A DNA stretch of 64,000 bases from Bombyx mori (taxonomy: Eukaryota; Arthropoda; Insecta; Lepidoptera; Bombycidae): contig NC_085112.1 in NCBI RefSeq assembly GCF_030269925.1, positions 1,303,501 to 1,367,500 on the forward strand, given 5' to 3'. The notes below the pieces were generated by a model that ran no database searches, was not told the DNA's origin, and worked only from the letters and a program-made list of their open reading frames with translations. This document shows positions 10,411 through 19,150 of this stretch, piece after piece. The position numbers and the translations under genes were made by a program. Numbering within the stretch: position 1 is the first letter of the stretch; the number at the start of each line of letters is the position of its first letter.

Positions 10411-11091
10411 CGAACCAATATGCATGTTGACAATGTTTTACAATTTACAATCAATGACGTAATATTTTAAGTAAAATATATTGAGATTATTTATATCAAA
10501 CGCTTCCTACATAGGAAAATAATCTTTATTATTAAGAATTTAATGCTGAATTTAGTTCGCCCGGATCTGACCTGTATTACATTGACAACGTCCATTAAAA
10601 TGAATGTCGTGTAAATTTTATATCGGAATTGTACTTTGAATAGATTATCTGAACTACGATGCAATTAGTAAAAAAAAAATCGACCTTAATCATTGATGAC
10701 TTAAGACTTAAATTCATTTTATGTGTCTTTCTTTTTACTGTTCACATTAAAAAAAACAAGGCCTTTTCAATAAAGTTCTATTGATAACAGTAGAGAAACA
10801 AAGACGATTAATTGACAAACTGGAAAAACATTGGAAATTGTTCTTGCCTTATATGAAAAGAAAAAATGTTTTTCAAAAAAGGTAATGTTTAAATACTCTT
10901 CAAAGTATGCCGGTAGGTACACCTAAGCTCTAAAATAAGTCAAATTACCGAATATAACCAGAATTATATATAGGTCACAACCAGAATTTTTTTAAATCGC
11001 AATATGCGGGTAGACCTTAATTCCGTAACGTTATTATATTTTAAAAGCAGATACTAAGCGATCAATATTGATCTTCTGTCTCTTTCTATAG

Positions 11092-11191
11092 GTCGACAAG
11101 TGACAGGGACATAGTGAGTGTTAGGAAACCGCTTCCAAAAACGAAGACAGACGATAGTACTAATAACACCTTCGATGATGGAGTTATTTAG
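11092..11191 (+). CDS. Possible alternative C-terminal exon of the cadherin
   Basis: A strong acceptor (tctctttctatag) is followed by an open stretch in phase 2, STSDRDIVSVRKPLPKTKTD then DSTNNTFDDGVI, ending in TAG at 11189-11191. An AATAAA follows at 11204. Joined to the donor at 9849 the phase is right, but the TAA at 9843 would have to be read through or avoided. Otherwise this is a 3' UTR exon. A diverged copy with mostly conservative differences on the other strand (11436-11518) argues that it was once under protein-level selection. The acidic end -DDGVI could be a PDZ ligand (inference). Confidence 0.5.
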
Positions 11192-11203
11192 ACAAAAGTT
11201 GTA

Positions 11204-11209
11204 AATAAA
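11204..11209 (+). terminator. Candidate polyadenylation signal AATAAA
   Basis: AATAAA 12 bases after the TAG of the possible alternative last exon. Confidence 0.4.
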
Positions 11210-11435
11210 TATTTATGGGATCGCGCGAGTCTGCGCTGCGCCTGTGAGTTCGTTGATCCGAGCATCAGCTGTTTTTGATTTTGTGTTTCATTGCTGGATT
11301 TTTTTTAGTAATGTATTTTTTATGATACTATTGTTTCATCTAGCTTATCTATCATGATAGAGCGTAAATAATGCTAATGTATACGTTTTAAAAATATGTT
11401 TTTTTTTTTTATATCTGGATCAATTTTTTTACCGG

Positions 11436-11518
11436 TCAATCATCAAAGGTGTCATTAGTACTATCTTCTGTCTTCGTTTTCGGAAGCTCTCTCCTAATAC
11501 CCAGTATATTGTCTAGAG
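11436..11518 (-). pseudogene. Inverted diverged copy of the cadherin C-terminal exon
   Basis: On the - strand, after acceptor-like taaaatacag, the frame reads LDNILGIRRELPKTKTEDST, then NDTFDD and a TGA stop (11436-11438). From LPKTKT to FDD it matches the + exon except for D/E and N/D and two silent changes. The first third is more diverged, and the last three residues (GVI) are replaced by an earlier stop. It is either a duplicated exon that inverted or the remains of a recombined transcript. The two copies are about 245 bases apart and could pair in RNA. Confidence 0.6.
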
Positions 11519-12109
11519 CTGTATTTTAAATTATTTATGTGTGTGATTTTTTTAACTAATTTATTATAACGACAATTTAGACTGCAAATTGAATCTCGTG
11601 TCAGAACTTAGCCATTTACAGCTAAAAAAAAATAGTAGATTTTTGAAATATTTTTTTTTATCTATGTACTTTTGTTTGTTTAAAACCATAATTATAAGAA
11701 AATCTATTTACAAAATTTTGTACAAATAACGTATTCATTTTAATTGTAAGTAATAATAATAATAATGTGATATGTATTTATTTTTATATAATAAAAGTTT
11801 TATTAATGTATTCAATATGAAATGGATAAATGTAAAAAACATTCAAGGCACGTCGAGCATATTTCTATCCGTGAATTCCTCCAAAATGAGATACGTACGT
11901 TCGATTCTCGGGTAAGGGAAACCGTGATCTAGTGTCATCGAGATGGCGACCTCATGTCTCCGCTATCACTGAGGTCTCGATCAGATGATCGCATGATGAT
12001 CAACTGGTGATCGTCGAGAACCATTTGAGGAGCATGTATGCTCAGTAGCTTGGTTTAAACGGCCATATAAAAATCATATAGGTACATTTATGTATACTGA
12101 TCGAACAGT

Positions 12110-12160
12110 CTGCTTAGTGAGAGTTTTTGAACGTTCTCGATAGCGCAAAAGTTAACTCAA
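12110..12160. mobile_element. MITE family M4 end fragment
   Basis: tgcttagtgagagtttttga followed by cgttctcgatagcgcaaaag matches one end of the M4 elements at 14018-14512 and 52925-53150. Confidence 0.5.
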
Positions 12161-12192
12161 ATTTTATATTATTAATTATATATATATATATA

Positions 12193-12448
12193 TCGACGCT
12201 TGAAAGGCAAACGTGACTAAGCGACAATGCGTGAACTTTACAGTAGACTAATTTAAAGTTGAAATACCTGAAAACAAAATTTATTTTAACGAATCCAGCT
12301 GTAGTAGAATCTACCTAGTAGCTGTAGGATTGAAATGATTTTAATAGACCTAGAAAAATTTTTTTTGCGCATCGAATATGGTTATTGCCTATCATTTATG
12401 TACAAAGCAGTTATTGTCGCTTAGTCACGTTTGCCTTTCAAGCGTCGA
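12193..12448. mobile_element. MITE, family M3, copy 1 (256 bases)
   Basis: Inverted ends of about 35 bases: tcgacgcttgaaaggcaaac at the left and gtttgcctttcaagcgtcga at the right, flanked by TA. A second copy is at 45332-45588. Sits in a TA microsatellite. Confidence 0.85.
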
Positions 12449-13002
12449 TATATATATATGTATATATAATGAGACTGCATTTGGTAGTTTGTTTGGTCCC
12501 GTTCCGATATGAAACATGAAATAGTCGTTGTAATATTCAATTTAGAACTTCAATTTAGTCTCAAGCTTAGTGGCGACATTCAAATTATGATGCCGACGGA
12601 CCCCAAATCACTGAGCACTGGATGGACAGAGAGCTATACGAAGAAAAATGAGCTAAAATACCACTATTTATTAAGTAAACGTGTTTTTTGTGTATCTGAT
12701 ATTGAGATAATGTATTTTTTTTACAATCAAACTATGTATTATAGTCAGTAATATTTAAGTTAAATGTATTTGTAAATAATGTGTGTGTTTCTATCTGTCT
12801 GTAAGTATACAAAGTATTATTTATACAACGAAAATATAGTTTTGTAAGTTTGATCTTTGTTTTATTGGTAATCCGGAAGCAAGATGTTGTTTCTGAAATC
12901 GATTTCTTGATTAGATTTAATGCAAAACTACTTCGTCCTGGTAGGTATCGCTCTTAAGGGGTCATGGTCATCAATTCAGCCGTAGCAAATTTTCTAATGA
13001 AA

Positions 13003-13135
13003 TAATACCGATTTGACTAATTTTGGTCTTGAATTATTTGTGAAAGTCCAGAGAAGGTTTAAAAGGTAGATAGATGTGAAAATGCTCAGAATTAAATAAA
13101 AATAACAATTTTTTGTTTTTCCTTTGATGTTTCCC
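13003..13135 (+). mobile_element. Helitron-like element fragment, family H3
   Basis: gactaattttggtcttgaat through ttgtttttcctttgatgt, as in 18458-18747. Joined directly to a Bm1 head. Confidence 0.6.
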
Positions 13136-13651
13136 TCGTAAAGGATAAAGACGTCCGGTGCATTCGTGTTGAGCGATGCACCGGTGTTCGAATCCCGCAG
13201 GCGGGTACCAATTTTTCTAATGAAATACGTACTTAACAAATGTTCACGATTGACTTCCACGGTGAAGGAATAACATTGTGTAGTAACAATCAAACCTGCA
13301 AAATTAGTTTGTATAATTACTGGTGGTGGGACGTTTTGTGTTTTTTTTTTATTGCCCTTGTATGCAGACGAGCATACGGCCCACCTGATGGTGAGTGGTT
13401 ACCGCCACCCATGGGCTTCAGCAATGCTAGGGGTAGAGCCAACCCGCTGTCTACCGATAAATCATATTGTGTCGGCACGGGTAAGTACCACCACCCTATC
13501 TATTTCTGCGTGAAGCACTAATGCGTTTCGGCTTGAAGGGTGGGGCAGCCGTTGTAGCTATACTGAGACCTTAGAACTCATATCTCAAGGTGGGTTGCGG
13601 TATTTACATTGTAGATGTAAGCTCTGGGCTCCGGTAACCATTTAATGAGAT
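13136..13651 (+). mobile_element. Bm1 SINE split by a LINE tail
   Basis: Head at 13136-13340 (ggtgttcgaatcccgcaggc) and body at 13467-13651, interrupted by the LINE tail at 13341-13458. Confidence 0.8.
13341..13458 (-). mobile_element. LINE 3' tail inserted in a Bm1 copy
   Basis: The T run plus LINE tail splits a + strand Bm1 (13136-13340 and 13467-13651). A short duplication ttgtg flanks it (13336-13340 and 13467-13471). Confidence 0.65.
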
Positions 13652-13662
13652 AATGAGACTTG

Positions 13663-13790
13663 CCAAATAGTTATAATTAGTCACAGATAATAATCTTTTT
13701 GTCCTCTGTTGAATAGACTACTGTCAAAACCGCATTCTCAATGCCCTTTTAATCCGGTTCATTCACATCATCATCATCATCATCAGAATA
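13663..13790 (+). mobile_element. LINE 3' end ending in (atc)n
   Basis: gagacttgccaaatagttat to ccggttcattcacatcatca; an inverted copy is at 26715-26851. Confidence 0.6.
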
Positions 13791-13807
13791 TACTTTATTA
13801 AACTCGA

Positions 13808-13918
13808 AATCTCAAGGTGGGTGGCGCATTTACGCTGTCGATGTCTATGGGCTCCGGTGTCCATTTAACATCAGGTGGGCCGTGAGCTCGTCCACCCATA
13901 TAAGCAATAATTAAAAAA
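13808..13918 (+). mobile_element. Bm1 SINE tail fragment
   Basis: atctcaaggtgggtggcgca to cccatataagcaata. Confidence 0.8.
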
Positions 13919-14017
13919 GCTTTACACTCTGCCACTCCTCGCTAACGCACTCCGTGCATTATTCACTGCCGCTTTTATCTGGTCAGTCCACCTCATAGGC
14001 GATCTTCATCGTGATCT

Positions 14018-14512
14018 GTGTGCTTAATGCGAATTTTTTAACTTTCTCGATAATGTAAAAGTTTGTATGCAGTTGGCGCACGTCATTTCGAATCCTCCCG
14101 ATCAACTAACGGTGCTTTTAGGTACCTCAAGCACCGGTCATCGTTCGCGTCGAACCGCTTGCGACGAAGGGCTCGACGAGTAAATTAACCCTCAGACACA
14201 GCCCACTGAGTTTCTCGTCGGATCTTCTCAGTGGGTCGCGTTTCCGATCCGGTGGTAGATTCTGCGAAGCACGGCTTTTGCTAGGGTTCGTGTTAGCAAC
14301 GTCGTCAGGTTTGAGCCCCGTGAGCTCACCTACTAGTTAAAGTTCCGCTGAAATAGCCTCTCAAGGCTATCGGCCTAGGTAGGAAAAAAAAGCAGTTGGA
14401 ACAGCGCCCCTAGCGGCAAACGTAAGCAAACCTTCCAAATACATACAAATATGAGTTAACTTTTACGCTATCGAGAACGTTAAAAAACTCGCACTAAGCA
14501 CACTGATCCCCT
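14018..14512. mobile_element. MITE, family M4, carrying a family C retroposon
   Basis: Left end gtgtgcttaatgcgaatttt, right end aaaactcgcactaagcacac. Split at 14076 by a family C element with an 8-base target duplication. Confidence 0.7.
14077..14391 (+). mobile_element. Family C retroposon with target duplication
   Basis: Runs to the tail ctaggtaggaaaaaaa and is flanked by gcagttgg at 14069-14076 and 14392-14399. Confidence 0.8.
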
Positions 14513-14809
14513 CAAAGCGCAAGGTAGAGTCAACAAAAACATCAAACTAAATTGTTACATTTTTATTACAAAAATAACATTGTCAATTACATCCCATTTA
14601 AATAATATTAAAAACAACAATATTAAATTAATGTTATATTATGTATAATATGTACATGTGTTTCGTTTTTTTTGGCGATTATTGATTGTGCTCACCATAG
14701 TTAATTTCCAGTAACATCAAATCAGCACTTTGCCAACGGAGTGTCCGTGAGTACTCCTGAATACAGGTTACGCACTACGCGCCCATCATCAAATCGTAAA
14801 TTCATATCG

Positions 14810-15322
14810 AGGGGTGAAAGGCGTTTGGTTTAAGCCACATTTTTGCATCTTTACAGGAGAACCATTTTATAGTTTAAATTTTGGAAAAAATATCATAACA
14901 AAAAGAACATTGCTTCATTCTTCAAACATACTTTGTTTGAATGGAGTAAACATAATTGAAGTTCAATTAAAAACATGGAACTCTTGATGCTGATACCAAA
15001 TAAAACTGACCTTTCTTTACAAAGATAAATATCGCGTATTCTTATTTTTTTTATTGCTTAGATTGGTAGACGAGCTCACAGCCCACATGCTATTAAGTAG
15101 TTACTGGAGCTTATAGACATCTACAACGTAAATGCGCCACCCACCTTGAGTATAAGTTCTAATATGTCAAGTATAGTTACAACGGCTACCCAACCCTTCA
15201 AACCGAAACGCATTACTGCTTCACGGCAGAAATAGGCGGGGTGGTGGTACCTACCCGTGCGGACTCACAAGACGTCCTACCACCAGTAAAATGTCGCTTA
15301 AACCAAATAGTCTTTCACCCCT
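14810..15322. mobile_element. MITE, family M2, carrying a Bm1
   Basis: Inverted ends aggggtgaaaggcgtttggt and accaaatagtctttcacccct. A Bm1 sits at 15044-15288. Confidence 0.75.
15044..15288 (-). mobile_element. Bm1 SINE inside MITE M2
   Basis: T run, attgcttagattggtagacg to gacgtcctaccaccagtaa; aatatcgc before and aatgtcgc after look like an aged target duplication. Confidence 0.85.
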
Positions 15323-15571
15323 GGATATATTTGACGAGCCCTAACGAATTTAAATAAGTCTTCCATACAGAAACAGTTACTTGGTCGGACCGGCCATCAA
15401 TGCAAAGCCTAAATCGCTCAGGCGACTAATTAAATTACAGCCATCCATCCGCTGAAGATGTTTTTTTAGAAATCATATATCAAAAGCGATAATATAAATG
15501 TGTACCATCTATCAAATTCACTTATAGAGGCTGCCGTGTTACAACTCCTTACAGCAAAATACAATCATAAT

Positions 15572-15900
15572 TCGTCTTCTCGCATTAAAACTGTATAATC
15601 TCAAAACTTACTAATTTTACAGGAGAGTGTTTTAAAGGTTTAACATGTGATATTTTTAATATTAATCATCTTTGCAACATTTTTTTTTTTTTTACCAGTT
15701 ACATTATCTGTCTTTTAAAGTAAGATAGAATTATGTATATTAATTTTGTTATTAGTAGTCAAAATATAGGTAAAAAAAAACTAAACTACGCTCTTTTGAT
15801 AGTATTTATGAGAAAAATACTGGTGATACCAAATGATTCCGCATATTAACTCAATTTCGAATATTTTTGGAAATTGTACACTTTTAATGCGAAAAGACGA
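15572..15900 (-). mobile_element. MITE, family M1, copy 2
   Basis: Reverse orientation of the 4251-4589 copy: tcgtcttctcgcattaaaac at the left, gcgaaaagacga at the right. Confidence 0.75.
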
Positions 15901-16597
15901 ATTATTATCCTCCTTTGGAGCGTCGATGATATCAGGAGACAAATAATTTGAATATCCTAAGATGTCGTCGAACGTAAGTGACTTAACTATAGAGGGCCAC
16001 GAAACTTTTAAAACAAATCATATCGACAAACACCGGATAAATAATAATGTTAATATTTCAATAACCAAGTTATATTATGTTAATGAAAGGTCATATTTAT
16101 ACTTCGAAGTACAGAAAACATTGATTATATATGCACACAATAATAATTCAATTTTTATGTGGTGTGGTAATTTGGAATAGTCACAACTCTTCCAGGATCA
16201 TCAGAAACCACTATTGGATACACGGAAAAAAAATACAGTAGCTTTCTTTGAGGATGTACCAGTAGCTATCATATAATACAAGATATTTGACAAATCCTTT
16301 AATGGTGCTAATGAAATTTTTCATATAAGTACCGATCGATAACAAACAGTGGAAGATCTCTGGCGTTAGGCCCAAACGTATTGTATAATACTGCGATTTG
16401 ATGGAGGTAGGGCGCATTGAGAAGCCACGGGAAGGTGTCACCATCCTACTTATTTGTGAGTTGAAGAGTTGGGCAGTCATTATATCAAGGTGTGTGGCGA
16501 CGTACAGGTAAAAGGTATCCTTGAATCCATAAATTCTGAGAGACCTGCTTAATTTTTACCTTTTTGGCAAGACACGCGTATTCTGCAGTATTTTTAT

Positions 16598-16712
16598 TTT
16601 TTATTTTATTGCTTAGATGGGTGGACAAGCTGTTAATTGGTTACCGGAGCCCATAGACATATACAACGTAAATACCGCCACCCACCTTGAGATAATTGTA
16701 TAGATCTCACTG
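16598..16712 (-). mobile_element. Bm1 SINE fragment
   Basis: ttttattgcttagatgggtg to cacccaccttgagata with a small deletion. Confidence 0.75.
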
Positions 16713-17757
16713 ATAGATTATCGGTAAGATGAACACGATTGAAATTACTAAAAATCCGCGATCCTTTGTGTCTGTATGCCATCCGACGTGGCATTTCATT
16801 ATAAAAACCATAACAGAAACAAGAATATAATAATAAAATAAATAAATAGAAATATGACTTCTCAACAACAAACAAACAATACTATCACAGTTACAGATAA
16901 TAAATACGTTCTACAAAAGTTTACGTCAAATTTTAACAATGCGTTGCTTACTGCAAGTAATATACAAATATAGCTAAATTAATAAATTTCAACAATAAAT
17001 TAGAATGATTTAATACTGCAATAGTATTTTCTATACAACTAGAAACGAAATTCGTTTCTCCATGTACAACAGATCATCATAACCTTGGGTATGCTTTTAG
17101 CTAAACCGTCTTTATATGTATTCATTTAAGATTTCTTTTGTGTATGTGTTTTTGTGAAACTGTATACCGAATTAAAGGTAAACTCATTTTGATTTGGAGT
17201 TCATATAGAGTCCCTTCTTTATTTCGCCGTAAAGTCGTGTTTTATGTAATTAACACCACAGTTGGAACAATATAAATTTTATTTTTGTAGCGGCATGAAC
17301 CATTCTAAGTAATAACATTATATTAGTTATTTAACACATTATAAATTATTTTTACGTTTTAAATATTTGGCGGTAAAAAGGTCCCGTGTCACAGACTATA
17401 TTCTTTTTCCCACCTCTCGTGCGTTCCGGCTTACGCATCATAAAAAGGTGCGTTCTTAAACGCCACAAAGGCTTACTCGAATAAAAACAATTTTAATTAA
17501 CCACTTCTAGATTATATTTTTCAGATCAATTCTTTAAAATATCAATCATTCCATATTCGCGCACGTATGACGGAAATCATATCCGACATAATTATTGTTA
17601 TTTTCACAACATCATTATCGTGGCGTTAAAGTTTTGCGCGTTTTATTTAATATTACGAGAAATTTCTACAATTCGCCTTCGACGAACTAAACAACAATTA
17701 ATTACACAACAATTATCACACGTAATTAACTAAACAACAAATAACAATTTAGAAATA
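16713..17757. other. AT-rich intergenic sequence, nothing recognised
   Basis: Between the cadherin side and the secreted protein gene. No ORF, RNA gene or repeat family was recognised. Confidence 0.5.
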
Positions 17758-17864
17758 GGCAGCGGCTTGACTCTGCCCCTGGCATTGCTGACGTCCATGG
17801 GCGACGGTAACCACTCACCACCAGGTGGGCCATGTGCTCGTCTGCCTATACGGCAATAAAAAAA
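17758..17864 (+). mobile_element. 5'-truncated LINE 3' tail
   Basis: cagcggcttgactctgcccc...ctatacggcaataaaaaaa. Confidence 0.7.
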
Positions 17865-18436
17865 TAAAGAAAAATTCAAAATATAAGGACAATTAAAAAA
17901 AAAATCGACGCTCAAAGAATGGCACGATAAACATTTTAAATTAAAATTAAGTTAACTATGCTCCCCAAAAACAATTATTTGAGAATTCAATCCATTAACA
18001 TCGTTCGTACTTTCCTATATATAAAAAAATCGTACGCTAGTTTTAACGTTCAATGATTTTCTAGAATGACCAGCGGAGGTTGTATTGTCAAAAGTTTAAA
18101 TCCATTGACCCCGGGAGACAATTACTTCAAACCCCAGATTTGATTGCCTTGGTTATGGCTCTTGCAGCATGTGTGGGGGATAAAGAGCGAGGTGGAGTGG
18201 GATCTGAGCTTCATAGAGCATCAGCACTGATATTTATAGCATCTAAATAGCGATCCACTTGCAATATCTCAAGTAATTTTGCTGGATGATAGCTGTGATA
18301 TAAGTGCTCTATAGCGGCATCTGTTAAAAGACTTCGTGATTAGGAGGCTCACATCCAGAGCCTCGCTTCTGAAGGTCCCGACGCGACGGTAAGTTGAATA
18401 CACAAGATGGACGCTTACTTGAGGATCCGGCCATAG

Positions 18437-18462
18437 TCTATCTATCTATCTATCTATCTATA
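18437..18462 (+). repeat. (ctat)n microsatellite
   Basis: Seven ctat-type units running into a tata stretch at the start of an H3 element. Confidence 0.8.
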
Positions 18463-18747
18463 TATATAAAAATGAATTGCTGCACGCTAGTCTCGCTAAA
18501 ACTCGAGAACGGCTGGACCGATTGGGCTAACTTTGGTCTTGAATTATTTGTGGAAGTCCAGAGAAGGCTTAAAAGATAGATAAATATGAAAATGCTCGGA
18601 ATTAAATAAAAATAACAATTTTGTTTTTCATTTGATGTGTCCCCCGTCGGACGGATTCCTTTTGTTTGTTTTAAGTTTATTTTATACAAATGTTTAGGTC
18701 CTTTATTTATCGATTGAGGCACTACGAAGTCTGCCGGGTCGGCCAGT
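18458..18747 (+). mobile_element. Helitron-like element, family H3
   Basis: tatatataaaaatgaattgc to gccgggtcggccagt; the 3' end normally reads cagctagt (see 62719). Lies just 3' of the secreted protein gene. Confidence 0.6.
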
Positions 18748-18952
18748 CTTAGAATAAAAATGATCCCGTATTAAATCCACATTACACCATTTGTAATTTA
18801 AAATATTCAAGTTCCAAAAAAAGAGGAATAATGGAGATTCGACTACAAGTCTCTAAGACACATATAACGTTTCCCTAAACATCAGGTAGAAAAAGATTGT
18901 AACTCAAAAGGGCGTAGACGAATTTATACAATACAACCTCAATAAACACGCT

Positions 18953-19150
18953 TCAACGTCTCAAACACTCGTGGTACTTGTCTACAGCATCGTTGGACCT
19001 CTTTATGACTTGTTTGTGAAGGTGGTTGAGTTTTCTTCTTGCATGAAGCACTAGGTCCTTGTAGGAGCGGCGGGAGTGCTGCATGTCCTCCCGGACGCGG
19101 TGGATCTCCTCCAGAGCTTGGCGTCTCCAGCGCTTCACTCGAGGTATTGT
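18953..19150 (-). CDS. Secreted protein exon 5 with stop
   Basis: Acceptor atcaactcctcag. It reads TIPRVKRWRRQALEEIHRVR, then a long amphipathic basic helix including KDLVLHARRKLNHLHKQ, and ends YHECLRR with TGA at 18955-18953. No AATAAA is seen close downstream, so the 3' end of the mRNA is not placed. Confidence 0.66.
   Translation of the reverse strand, partial: TIPRVKRWRRQALEEIHRVREDMQHSRRSYKDLVLHARRKLNHLHKQVIKRSNDAVDKYHECLRR

Larger units (their letters stand above)
9846..12800. other. Cadherin 3' flank: no further gene recognised
   Basis: Apart from the C-terminal exon pair, AATAAA motifs, a MITE (12193-12448) and a MITE end near 12110, this is AT-rich single-copy sequence. An 80-codon ORF at 12509-12751 has no recognisable features. 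Confidence 0.5.
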
